This document shows, one piece after another, positions 40,082 through 47,685 of a stretch of 64,000 bases of DNA. Every line of letters begins with the position of its first letter. The first letter of the stretch is position 1. The notes under the pieces are model-generated. The model saw nothing but the letters and a program-made list of their open reading frames with translations, searched no databases and was not told the DNA's origin. The DNA comes from an uncultured Planctomycetota bacterium. GTDB lineage: Bacteria; Planctomycetota; Phycisphaerae; Sedimentisphaerales; UBA12454. Position numbers and translations under genes: made by a program. The stretch spans positions 60,042-124,041 of the forward strand of contig CAINDG010000018.1 of the NCBI GenBank assembly GCA_903847315.1. The letters are read 5' to 3'.

Positions 40082-40128
40082 AGTTTATGTCTCCTTTTAT
40101 CAGAAAACTTCTGTCAGATAGTCTTAAA

Positions 40129-40144
40129 TGCAAAGTATGTGCCA
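40129..40144 (-). promoter_or_regulatory. Sigma-54 type (-24/-12) promoter before dnaK
   Basis: Read on the minus strand the site is CTGGCAC-ATACT-TTGCA. GG and GC are 10 bases apart, exactly the spacing sigma-54 needs, and 11 of 11 core positions (TGGCAC, TTGCA) match. The transcript would start about 37 bases before the dnaK ATG. Confidence 0.55.
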
Positions 40145-40332
40145 GCGACGCACAAAAACTTAACTCATTATCTATAAACGACTTAAAAATAGTCGCCCTG
40201 CCTGACAAAGTGCCATTTTGGCAGACTTTCCAAAAAGTGCATCCCTGTCTAAGCATACACAAAGTAACACGAGTTGATTTTCGGCGATAGAAAATATCTT
40301 CTAAGGGCGAAAATTTTTTTTATTTTTTATTT

Positions 40333-40362
40333 TTTACATTTTATTTTCAAATGTAATATAAT
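40333..40362 (+). promoter_or_regulatory. Putative sigma-70 promoter of pdaD-speB
   Basis: TTTACA (40333-40338) and TATAAT (40357-40362) are 18 bases apart, about 70 bases before the pdaD ATG. Confidence 0.55.
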
Positions 40363-40432
40363 CGCAACATCAATCGTGTCCAGCTTCAGATGCTTTTGTT
40401 TTTGGTTTAAAATTTGAAAGGAATTTAGAGAA

Positions 40433-40999
40433 ATGCCAAACATTTCGGCTGATTGTCTTGTAGCGAAAAGAATTTTTTTAACAAAAGGTGTCGGAAGACA
40501 CAGGTACCAGTTGAAATCATTTGAGGAGGCGCTGCGGGATGCGGGTGTAGCAAATCAGAACCTCGTGCAGGTTTCATCAATTTTACCCCCCAACTGCAAA
40601 ATCATCAGTAAGGACAACGGCTTGAAAGAGCTTGTGCCGGGCTCCATCGCTTTTTGTGTTATGGCAAGATGCGACACAAACGAGCACGGCAGACTCATTG
40701 CGTCCTCTGTTGGAATGGCGCTTCCGAAAGACAAAAATAACTGGGGCTACCTGAGCGAAGTGCACGGCCATGGAATGAATGAGCAGCAGGCCGGCGATTT
40801 AGCTGAAGACCTTGCCGCTGAAATGCTCGGAACAACGATTGGCTTGGAAGTCGACCCCAACACAGCCTGGAGCGAAAAAGAACAGGCCTATAAATCCAGC
40901 GGCCTTATCATCAGAACTTCAAACTGCACACAAGCCGCGAGAGGCCAAAAGGGTATGTGGACTACCACCGTTGCAATCGCAATGTTTTTGTTTGACTGA
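40433..40999 (+). CDS. pdaD: Pyruvoyl-dependent arginine decarboxylase
   Basis: A 188-residue proenzyme that decarboxylates arginine to agmatine. The self-cleavage site is the Ser-Ser pair at about 48-49 in LVQVSSILPP; the second Ser becomes the pyruvoyl group. Other family blocks are GSIAFCVMAR, GYLSEVHGHGMNE and a C-terminal MWTTTVAIA. This type is typical of archaea and scattered bacteria (Chlamydiae, planctomycetes, Bacteroidetes). agmatinase speB follows 14 bases later, so the two form the arginine-to-putrescine route. Confidence 0.95.
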   Translation: MPNISADCLVAKRIFLTKGVGRHRYQLKSFEEALRDAGVANQNLVQVSSILPPNCKIISKDNGLKELVPGSIAFCVMARCDTNEHGRLIASSVGMALPKDKNNWGYLSEVHGHGMNEQQAGDLAEDLAAEMLGTTIGLEVDPNTAWSEKEQAYKSSGLIIRTSNCTQAARGQKGMWTTTVAIAMFLFD

Positions 41000-41013
41000 T
41001 ACAAGGGGAATAG

Positions 41014-41874
41014 ATGAAACGGGAAGTTAATTTTGGCGACCTGCCGCAGAAATACTGTGCTTACGATAAGGCGAAAATAGTTATCCTGCCGGCACCGTTC
41101 GACGCCACAAGCACCTGGATAAAAGGCGCAGATAAAGGACCTGCCGCAATTCTTCAGGCCTCGGCAAATATGGAAACCTACGATATAGAAACCGATTCAG
41201 AGGTTTACAAACAAGGCATATTCACAGATAAGCCGACAAAAGAAAAAAAATCGCCTGAAAAAATGGTTGTCGAACTAAGAACAAGGGTTCTTAAACATAT
41301 CAAAAACAAAAAATATGTCGTAACACTCGGCGGCGAACATTCTATCAGCGCAGCGACAATACAGGCGCATGTGGAATCTTTTAATAATGTTTCTGTTCTG
41401 CAATTAGATGCGCACGCAGACCTGAGAGAAGAATATCACGGCACAAAGTTTAATCACGCCTGCGTTATGGCACGCGCAAGAGAAATTGCGCCGATTGTAC
41501 AAGTGGGAATCAGAAGCGCGGACATCACAGAAAGAGATTCGATACAAAGAGCCGGAAATGTTTTTCTCGCTCAGGACATTTACAATAACAATAACTGGTT
41601 TGGCAAATGCCTCAGAAAACTTACCAAAAACGTCTATCTGACAATTGACCTTGATGTTTTTGATCCAGCCATACTCCCCTCGACCGGCACACCCGAACCG
41701 GGCGGTCTTGACTGGTATCAGGTTCTGGATTTTCTCAGGTTATTAATGAAAAAGAAAAACGTTATCGGTTTCGATATTGTCGAACTATGCCCAAATCCCG
41801 CAAATAAAGCATCGGATTTTCTGGCGGCAAAATTAGTTTACAAACTCTTAAGTTACAGATTCTGCCTGAAATAG
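41014..41874 (+). CDS. speB: Agmatinase
   Basis: Ureohydrolase-family enzyme (286 residues) that splits agmatine to putrescine and urea. The two-manganese site is visible: GGEHS (106-110), DAHAD (132-136) and DLDVFDPAILP, plus a conserved GTPEPGGL loop. Coupling with pdaD just upstream supports agmatinase rather than arginase. AAGGGGAA lies before the ATG. Confidence 0.94.
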   Translation: MKREVNFGDLPQKYCAYDKAKIVILPAPFDATSTWIKGADKGPAAILQASANMETYDIETDSEVYKQGIFTDKPTKEKKSPEKMVVELRTRVLKHIKNKKYVVTLGGEHSISAATIQAHVESFNNVSVLQLDAHADLREEYHGTKFNHACVMARAREIAPIVQVGIRSADITERDSIQRAGNVFLAQDIYNNNNWFGKCLRKLTKNVYLTIDLDVFDPAILPSTGTPEPGGLDWYQVLDFLRLLMKKKNVIGFDIVELCPNPANKASDFLAAKLVYKLLSYRFCLK

Positions 41875-41893
41875 CCGATAATTATAAAATAGA

Positions 41894-41899
41894 TATAAT
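41894..41899 (+). promoter_or_regulatory. -10 element before the Cys/Lys microprotein
   Basis: A perfect TATAAT lies 20 bases before the microprotein ATG. No clear -35 is seen, so it is a weak promoter call. Confidence 0.35.
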
Positions 41900-41918
41900 T
41901 TTATGAAAGGATATGGTT

Positions 41919-41996
41919 ATGTGTTCAACATGTGGTTGTAAAGCCGGCAAAAAGAAAGCGAAAAAAGCTAAGGTGAAAAAAGGCAAAAAGAAATAA
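41919..41996 (+). CDS. 25-residue Cys/Lys-rich microprotein
   Basis: A tiny gene with AAAGGA at the right distance before its ATG. It encodes MCSTCGCKAGKKKAKKAKV followed by a Lys/Gly tail (25 residues). The start is a C-x-x-C-x-C metal-type cluster; the rest is almost wholly basic. It ends 16 bases before a strong terminator, as expected for a real 3' end, and lies 44 bases after speB. Function unknown; metal binding with nucleic-acid or polyanion contact is a guess. It could be the last gene of the speB transcript. Confidence 0.6.
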   Translation: MCSTCGCKAGKKKAKKAKVKKGKKK

Positions 41997-42012
41997 CGCC
42001 TGACGTAGAAAC

Positions 42013-42049
42013 AAAAAGGCCTTTGGAAGTTTTCCAAAGGCCTTTTTTT
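42013..42049 (+). terminator. Intrinsic terminator after the microprotein
   Basis: AAGGCCTTTGGAA pairs with TTCCAAAGGCCTT around a 3-base loop, followed by seven T and preceded by an A-run. It may stop both the plus-strand transcript and the converging DUF6263-like one. Confidence 0.92.
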
Positions 42050-42064
42050 GTGCTGTAAGTCTGC

Positions 42065-43018
42065 TTATTTAACCAGTTCGATAACCACATTGCCTGTCAT
42101 TGTCATCGGCATTGTCATTACATGGTTAGGGTCTGTTTCCATTTTCGTTATGCCCGAAAAGCTCATCGTCATATTGCCTTTACGGACAAGGCCGGTTTTT
42201 TCATCGACTTGGTTCGTCGCATTTATTGTGCCGGCCAACTGCATCGACATTTTGTTCGAACCCATATCGATGGTTTTTGAGTTATCGCCCATATCCATCT
42301 TGGCCACAGCATCAATATATGCGATGCCGTCTTTACGGTCCTTTAGCATATAAGTCGTACTGATATCTATCGGCACAATGAAATTCATACTTATTGTGTC
42401 ATACCAGGTATCGCCGATAGCTACAGGTCCTGCGGGGAACACCACCATCATATTGCCGACCAGTTCTTTGAGTTGTTTTTCATCGAACATTTTGTCGAGA
42501 AATTCACCCGCTCCCTGCATCTCAGGGTTATTTCCCATCGCCCCTTTTGCTTTTACAATCATTTCCCTGGTGCCGCGGATATCGTAAGTTTCACCTGTGG
42601 GCTTAACTTTCATCTGGAATTTACAGCCTACCATTGCGGAAAAAATAGAAGCCATTATTTTTTCCTGGGGTTTGTTAGGGTCAGCCGATTTGGGATTTGC
42701 CGAATCGAATTCCGTATGTCCCATTGGGCCATCCATAACCATTTTCATAGACTTATAAGTCATCGCAACATCCATTACGCCATTGGCGTCGATGCCCAGG
42801 CAATCCAGACCCATAACCATCTCATGTGTTTGTTTCATTTTCATTTCCTGACCATTCATTGTCTGGACTATATCTTGAGTCTGCGTTGTCTTTATTTCGT
42901 GAGACTCACCTGCCTTAAGGCGCAGTTTCAGGTCGACTTTATCCTGAGCAGCCGAACAAACAACCGCCGCCAGGAAAACCACGCACATAAAAACCGAAAT
43001 CATTCTTTTAACCTTCAT
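42065..43018 (-). CDS. Secreted DUF6263-like protein
   Basis: A 317-residue exported protein: signal peptide (1-24), then a beta-rich body with repeated Met-rich strands (LRLKAGESHEIKTTQTQDI, MAGPM-like and TMPMTMTGNVVIEL segments). A GDTWYDT turn and a KTGLVRKGNMTMSF turn resemble DUF6263. No catalytic motif is visible. A proline/asparagine-rich loop (SADPNKPQEK) interrupts the domain. AAGGAGAATTAAT precedes the ATG, the strong ribosome site also seen for the SPFH gene. Function unknown; perhaps an envelope sensor or carrier. Confidence 0.7.
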   Translation of the reverse strand: MKVKRMISVFMCVVFLAAVVCSAAQDKVDLKLRLKAGESHEIKTTQTQDIVQTMNGQEMKMKQTHEMVMGLDCLGIDANGVMDVAMTYKSMKMVMDGPMGHTEFDSANPKSADPNKPQEKIMASIFSAMVGCKFQMKVKPTGETYDIRGTREMIVKAKGAMGNNPEMQGAGEFLDKMFDEKQLKELVGNMMVVFPAGPVAIGDTWYDTISMNFIVPIDISTTYMLKDRKDGIAYIDAVAKMDMGDNSKTIDMGSNKMSMQLAGTINATNQVDEKTGLVRKGNMTMSFSGITKMETDPNHVMTMPMTMTGNVVIELVK

Positions 43019-43070
43019 TTTATTAATTCTCCTTAAAAAATTGTTTTGTTAATATAACATCATCAGCCTG

Positions 43071-44843
43071 CTATTTGTACTGCATTTTTAATCGTTTTTC
43101 TATTTCGTTATCTTCCTTGCCTGTCACAGTAGATTGAGATGGTATCGAAAATCCTTCAACTGTAAAATCAATTTGTTCCGTTCCTGTTTTCACGGCGTCA
43201 AGCCTTACAAGTTCAGCGTCTGCCAGCCATTCTTTATTGATTTCAGGAAGAGGTTCACCTCTGTTGTTTAAATTTGTGAAGTCAAACTTTTTTGCCATAG
43301 TCTTAAGACGTGTCGGACTATAAAGTTCCATCACACCTGAAAACAAATTAACTCCTGCTTCCGGCAAAAAGGCTTCATGGCGATTTGTATTCACTATCAA
43401 ATAAATATGGTTATATTCTGAATACATATCCTGGGCGAAGTCGTTCATTGACCTTTTTTTAACGCTCCTGTCGAACAATAAATTTATTTTCTTTTCATTA
43501 ATAATTACTGATATCGCATTTGCGTTTTCAAGGATATCGTATATTACCACTTGCTCGGCACCAAACGAATTTTTTGCACCCAGTTTCAATGGTATCCGTG
43601 AAACGATTTCATATTTATAAATGTCGAAACCGGCATGAGCTGAATAATCGCCTTTTATGTTTTTAAACTGATGAAAGGCGGATTCGTCCAAACTAAAAAT
43701 TTTCGTGTAATAAAAGTCTTCTTTGTAAGGATTAAGCAATTTAACATCTTTTAGAGCGGCTTGTATTGGCTGCATAAACTGTTCATTGGAATATGTCTTA
43801 ATATTGTTTGTGAGAATAAACTCAGATTTAAAAGAGTTTCCATCGGGGTATTTCATTTGCACATCTTTTGTTTCCTTTAAAATCGCAAATTCCCCAACAG
43901 GCAGCCCTTCCACGGTTTCCTTAACACTTACAGATTTTATCCTGGTATCTTTTTTTCCAAATCGCGGTTCATCGGATATGGAAATATATTTAGTATCAAA
44001 ACCCACAGACAGGGGACCAGAGATTGCCGGGGTGCCTTTAACGACAGGAATCTCTTTTAAAAAGTCCCAATTCCATATTCTCGTAAAACAAATCATAATC
44101 AGAACAGCAACAACCAGCCACTTTATCGTTCTTGCGGTATATCCGGTCAAAAACTGATAAGCTATGAGAATCGAACCGATTGAAATCATATAAATATTTT
44201 CGGCAATCCTGCCGGACGCTTCCAGCGACGGATTTTTATATTTGTTAGCGCCACAAAGGAATTTTACAAAAATTGGGAAATATTTTACAAGAAGCATCGT
44301 AGTCACAGACCAAATAATTGAAATAATTATAAGGACGGTGAAGACAATGATTCCGACAAGAGCGTATCGGCTGAACTTTGGTGTTATAGTGGCTAAAATT
44401 ACAAAGGGAACGATAAAAACCAGCTTTTCTATAAGTATTTCCGGTGCTGCGAGTAATAGATGCCAGGCAGTTGCGCCATTTGCTGCTAAAACAAACATTT
44501 CGGCAATCAGCGGAGTTATAACTAAAAGGATTAATATCATACAAGATTTCGTGAATAGCAATCCTTTTTTGGAGATTGGGCGGGTAAACCAAAAGGCAGT
44601 CGTTCCAACCAATGAGTCATCTTGAATAATTAAGGGAATAATAACAATCGCCATCATTCCCTGTAAAAATCCAACTAACCTCGAACACAAAGGCAGGAAC
44701 ATTTGAAATTGTAAATATTCGGCGATTAACTTATTGCCGCCTATGCCTAAAGCCAATTGAGCAAGAATAAGCAGTACCCAGGCAAAAAATATAATTTTAA
44801 GGCGAGCTAAATCTTTCTTAAACAAATATGGCATAAAAATCAT
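43071..44843 (-). CDS. ABC-2 type transporter permease with large extracytoplasmic domain
   Basis: A 590-residue membrane protein. The first ~260 residues hold six hydrophobic segments arranged as in ABC-2 permeases (for example IIFFAWVLLILAQLAL, a DDSLVGTTAFWFTRPISK loop). The other ~330 residues lack further helices and should face outside. The gene lies 11 bases after an ABC ATPase and behind a GntR regulator, the arrangement of YtrA-YtrB type operons for antimicrobial or envelope-stress export. The substrate is unknown. MPYLF at codon 4 is an alternative start. Confidence 0.82.
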   Translation of the reverse strand: MIFMPYLFKKDLARLKIIFFAWVLLILAQLALGIGGNKLIAEYLQFQMFLPLCSRLVGFLQGMMAIVIIPLIIQDDSLVGTTAFWFTRPISKKGLLFTKSCMILILLVITPLIAEMFVLAANGATAWHLLLAAPEILIEKLVFIVPFVILATITPKFSRYALVGIIVFTVLIIISIIWSVTTMLLVKYFPIFVKFLCGANKYKNPSLEASGRIAENIYMISIGSILIAYQFLTGYTARTIKWLVVAVLIMICFTRIWNWDFLKEIPVVKGTPAISGPLSVGFDTKYISISDEPRFGKKDTRIKSVSVKETVEGLPVGEFAILKETKDVQMKYPDGNSFKSEFILTNNIKTYSNEQFMQPIQAALKDVKLLNPYKEDFYYTKIFSLDESAFHQFKNIKGDYSAHAGFDIYKYEIVSRIPLKLGAKNSFGAEQVVIYDILENANAISVIINEKKINLLFDRSVKKRSMNDFAQDMYSEYNHIYLIVNTNRHEAFLPEAGVNLFSGVMELYSPTRLKTMAKKFDFTNLNNRGEPLPEINKEWLADAELVRLDAVKTGTEQIDFTVEGFSIPSQSTVTGKEDNEIEKRLKMQYK

Positions 44844-44854
44844 AAATCTGTCCT

Positions 44855-45763
44855 CTATAATTCAGAAATCCTAAATTTCTTGGCAAACGCCACAAATATC
44901 TCACGCAAAGACATTCCAGATGCTTCTATGTTGGAACAATTCGGGAAAATGTTACGAATTTTATCTTCACTCTTGCGGTCTTCATACTGACTATCAACAA
45001 AATGAACGGTTCGGCCCTGTTGTTCCGGCAGATACCAGTTTTCGGGTAAATTATGCTTAATATCGATCGGCTCCTTTAGGGTCAGCTCAATCCGTCTAAA
45101 TCTATTCTGCAATACTTCCGCCTGTTCGAAAATTTTTAACACTCCTTTATCGATAATACCTACCCAGTCAGCCAGTCTTTCGACCTCATCAATATCATGA
45201 GAAGATATAAATATTGTCCAATTGTCATTTTCCGTAATATTTAATAATCCGGAAACAAATTCATCGCGAACCAAAGGATCTAATCCGCTAAAAGGCTCAT
45301 CGCATATTAACAATTTGGGCCTGTATGCCAGCGAGGAGACCAGTGCCGCTTTCATTTTCATGCCTCGTGATACACTCTTCAATTTTTGTTTCAAAGGCAG
45401 GCTAAATTGTTCTATTAATTGATGACAGAATTTATCGTCCCATGTCGAATACATCTTCTTACAATAATTCAAGAATTGACTTACAGTCATCCACTCCGGC
45501 ATTTCCTGATTCTCAGATACGTATCCGATTTGGGCGAATTCTTTGGGGCCAAGTCTGCTCGAATCGGTCCCTAATACCGTCGCAGAACCCTGCGTGGGTT
45601 TTATAATATTCATCAGAGTTTTGATTGTCGTTGTTTTACCTGCGCCATTTGGGCCTAAAAACGCAAAAATACTCCCTGCCGGCACGGTTAAATTTAAATC
45701 CTGAACAGCCGTATTTTTTCCAAATCGTTTGGTTAAATCTCTTGTCTCTATGATATTATTCAT
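44855..45763 (-). CDS. ABC transporter ATP-binding protein
   Basis: A 302-residue ABC ATPase: Walker A GPNGAGKTT, signature loop SVSRGMKMK in place of LSGGQ, Walker B LLICDEPFSGLDP and a switch His in SSHDIDEVE. The altered signature is typical of YtrB-like ATPases, which often still hydrolyse ATP. The C-terminal ~80 residues hold a DUF4162-like segment. Its start overlaps the GntR stop (ATGA), and the permease follows 11 bases later. Confidence 0.93.
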   Translation of the reverse strand: MNNIIETRDLTKRFGKNTAVQDLNLTVPAGSIFAFLGPNGAGKTTTIKTLMNIIKPTQGSATVLGTDSSRLGPKEFAQIGYVSENQEMPEWMTVSQFLNYCKKMYSTWDDKFCHQLIEQFSLPLKQKLKSVSRGMKMKAALVSSLAYRPKLLICDEPFSGLDPLVRDEFVSGLLNITENDNWTIFISSHDIDEVERLADWVGIIDKGVLKIFEQAEVLQNRFRRIELTLKEPIDIKHNLPENWYLPEQQGRTVHFVDSQYEDRKSEDKIRNIFPNCSNIEASGMSLREIFVAFAKKFRISEL

Positions 45764-46152
45764 TCCTCGCCTTTCTCATTATCTAATTTCCAATTACGAT
45801 TAACCGCGTCTATAAATTCTTTTTTTGTAATGGATAATCGTTTGCATTCGACAACCAGTTTTTCTACCTCATCTTTAAAAATTTTATCGCGTTGAGCATT
45901 AGTTGCTATGCCTAATTCGGAAACAACGCTCCCGATACCGGGTTTTATTTCCAACAACCCCTCCCTGACTAAATGAGCTATTACTTTTTGAGCGGTATTG
46001 GGATTTATCCGTAACTCCCTGGCTATCTCTCTTACGGATGGGAATTGATCGCCCGGCTTCAATTGTTCCGACACTATAGCTTTTTTCACAGCGTAAACTA
46101 TCTGTTCATAAAGCGGAATGCCGTATTGAAATTTTATTGTAAAATTTATCAT
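45760..46152 (-). CDS. GntR-family regulator (YtrA-like)
   Basis: A 130-residue regulator with a winged helix: PLYEQIVYAVKKAIVSEQL, then the recognition block FPSVRELAREL-like FPSVREIARELRINPNTAQKV and LVREGLLEIKPGIGSVV. Only about 50 residues follow, too short for a ligand domain, as in YtrA. It probably represses its own ABC operon. It overlaps the ATPase gene by four bases. The upstream 110 bases hold no clear operator that I could find. Confidence 0.88.
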   Translation of the reverse strand: MINFTIKFQYGIPLYEQIVYAVKKAIVSEQLKPGDQFPSVREIARELRINPNTAQKVIAHLVREGLLEIKPGIGSVVSELGIATNAQRDKIFKDEVEKLVVECKRLSITKKEFIDAVNRNWKLDNEKGEE

Positions 46153-46315
46153 ATTTAAAACTACCGTTTATTTACAGCTTTAAGCCAAACCTAACTGTAA
46201 TATATCACATAGTACACCTTTGTCAAACAAATCTTGCATTTTTCTAAAAATCCTTCAAAAACCTCATTTTTTACCCCAAAAACCAGTTTTCATCCTCAAA
46301 AAATTATCTTTCATA

Positions 46316-46495
46316 TCAGGGTTTTGTATTATCTGTTGGCTCGTCAGGCACTTTTCGTCCCTGGGCCTCGATTGCTTTGCGGAGGATAAATTCAATTTGA
46401 CCGTTAACGCTCCGCAATTCATCGGCAGCCCAGGCCTGCAATTGGTTCCATAGTGCAGGGTCAATACGTAACAAAAAATCCTTTTTCTGAGCCAT
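46316..46495 (-). CDS. Arc-like ribbon-helix-helix microprotein
   Basis: A 59-residue protein, MAQKKDFLLRIDPALWNQL then a helical AWAADELRSVNGQIEFILR and a short tail. The KKDFLLRIDP strand and the DELRSVNGQIEFILR helix match the Arc/MetJ ribbon-helix-helix fold, a dimeric DNA-binding domain. It sits 60 bases downstream of the SPFH gene on the same strand. Arc-like proteins next to SPFH genes are seen in other bacteria (from memory). No toxin-like partner lies beside it. The ribosome site is weak, but the fold match is good. Confidence 0.72.
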   Translation of the reverse strand: MAQKKDFLLRIDPALWNQLQAWAADELRSVNGQIEFILRKAIEAQGRKVPDEPTDNTKP

Positions 46496-46555
46496 AGGAT
46501 AAAACGATAAACATTAAATCTTATTCATTTTCGTATCAGTTTTAAATCTGCCTGA

Positions 46556-47482
46556 TTACCGATAAAGCGTTCCTACATTGATTACTGGTTCTGACTGACC
46601 TTCGCCGCAGAGTACAACCAGAAGATTTCCGACCATTGTGGCTTTATGCTCTTCGTCGAGCTTGACAATTTCTTTAGCCGACAATTCGGACAGTGCCATC
46701 TCTACCATACTTACTGCACCGTGGACAATTTTCTTTCTGGCGGCGATTATCGCCTCTGCCTGCTGGCGACGCAACATCACACCTGCAATCTCAGGCGCAT
46801 ATGCCAAATGAGTCAGCCGGGCTTCTGCGACTACTACACCGGCCTTTGCTAATCTGCTCTCCAATTCACTTTTAAGAGCGTTATTGATGGTTTCACTGCT
46901 GCCCCGCAAAGTCAGTTCGGCTTCCTCGTTATCATCTCCCTGGTCATAAGGATATATATTTGCCAGATGCCTTATCGCTGTTTCGCTCTGTACTTTGATA
47001 TATTGCTCGTAATCGTCCACATCAAACAGGGCTTTAACCGTATCAGCGACTTGCCACACAACTACTGCTCCAATTTCTATAGGGTTTCCTCTCTGGTCGT
47101 TGACCTTGAGCATATCGGTTTGAAAATTGCGTGCCCGCAGGGAAACACGATATTTGTTTGAGCCAAACTGAGCGCCGCCCGCAACAAAACTGATACGAAT
47201 GACTGTAAAAGGATTGGTCCAATGAAATCCGTCTTTTTTAACAGTGCCGACATATTTGCCAAAAAGAATTAATACCCTCGCCTCGTTTGGCTGCAGCGTG
47301 AAAAATCCCTTAGACAAAAATATCCCCAGCAGAACATTACATATTAATGTCAAAACGAGTAAAAAGCCGGGCTGTCCGTGCTTTTTGGCATAGGCGGCAA
47401 TCACCGGCACAAGCAGCCATACCGCTATCGTTACCGGCAGAACCAGCCAACCGCTCAATCTATTTACCTGACGCTCTTGCAT
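46556..47482 (-). CDS. SPFH/Band-7 membrane protein
   Basis: A 308-residue protein: two N-terminal hydrophobic segments (about 12-30 and 40-58) and an SPFH domain (about 62-250) with VKKDGFHWTNPF, VWQVADTVKALFDV and SETAIRHLANIYPYD; a helical ESRLAKAGVVVAEARLTHLAYAPEIAGVMLRRQQA segment follows. Prohibitin/stomatin relatives organise membrane microdomains and hold proteases or channels. FtsH at 11.6 kb is a possible partner by family precedent. TAAGGAGAATAATT stands before the ATG; this is the same 14-nt start context that recurs inside the three ECF-linked genes. Confidence 0.88.
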   Translation of the reverse strand: MQERQVNRLSGWLVLPVTIAVWLLVPVIAAYAKKHGQPGFLLVLTLICNVLLGIFLSKGFFTLQPNEARVLILFGKYVGTVKKDGFHWTNPFTVIRISFVAGGAQFGSNKYRVSLRARNFQTDMLKVNDQRGNPIEIGAVVVWQVADTVKALFDVDDYEQYIKVQSETAIRHLANIYPYDQGDDNEEAELTLRGSSETINNALKSELESRLAKAGVVVAEARLTHLAYAPEIAGVMLRRQQAEAIIAARKKIVHGAVSMVEMALSELSAKEIVKLDEEHKATMVGNLLVVLCGEGQSEPVINVGTLYR

Positions 47483-47607
47483 AATTATTCTCCTTAAATT
47501 TTAAATATCATTATGATATCATTGTAATATCAAAAAACATTTATACAATAAAAAAAGCGAAATTTATTGAGAAATTTTTGAAAACCCCAATTTTTAGCTC
47601 AAAAACC

Positions 47608-47643
47608 AATAAAAAAGGCCGGAGCTAAATCAGCCCAGCCTTT
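47608..47643 (-). terminator. Terminator of ECF cassette A
   Basis: On the minus strand, AAGGCTGGGCT pairs imperfectly with AGCTCCGGCCTT and is followed by TTTTTTATT. It ends the 47.7-kb gene. The same T-tract motif (AATAAAAAAGGCC on the plus strand) recurs after cassettes B and C and after the 54.2-kb gene. Confidence 0.7.
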
Positions 47644-47685
47644 GCACGGTCTTTTAGACAAAATCAGTTGTTACAAATAACCCGT

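Larger units (their letters stand above)
40082..40432. other. dnaK / pdaD divergent regulatory region
   Basis: A 351-bp divergent region without a gene. It holds the sigma-54-type site for dnaK, a TGCCA-TTT-TGGCA palindrome (40211-40223) and the pdaD promoter inside a T-rich stretch. No CIRCE inverted repeat was seen. Confidence 0.6.

Noticed and set aside
40211..40223. TGCCA-TTT-TGGCA palindrome as a CIRCE heat-shock operator
   Set aside because: CIRCE needs TTAGCACTC-N9-GAGTGCTAA; this short palindrome does not fit. A second TGGCAC nearby lacks the GC at -12.
46264..46464. A 66-codon minus-strand frame near the SPFH gene
   Set aside because: It overlaps the ribbon-helix-helix gene (46316-46495) in another frame; only the latter has a recognisable fold.
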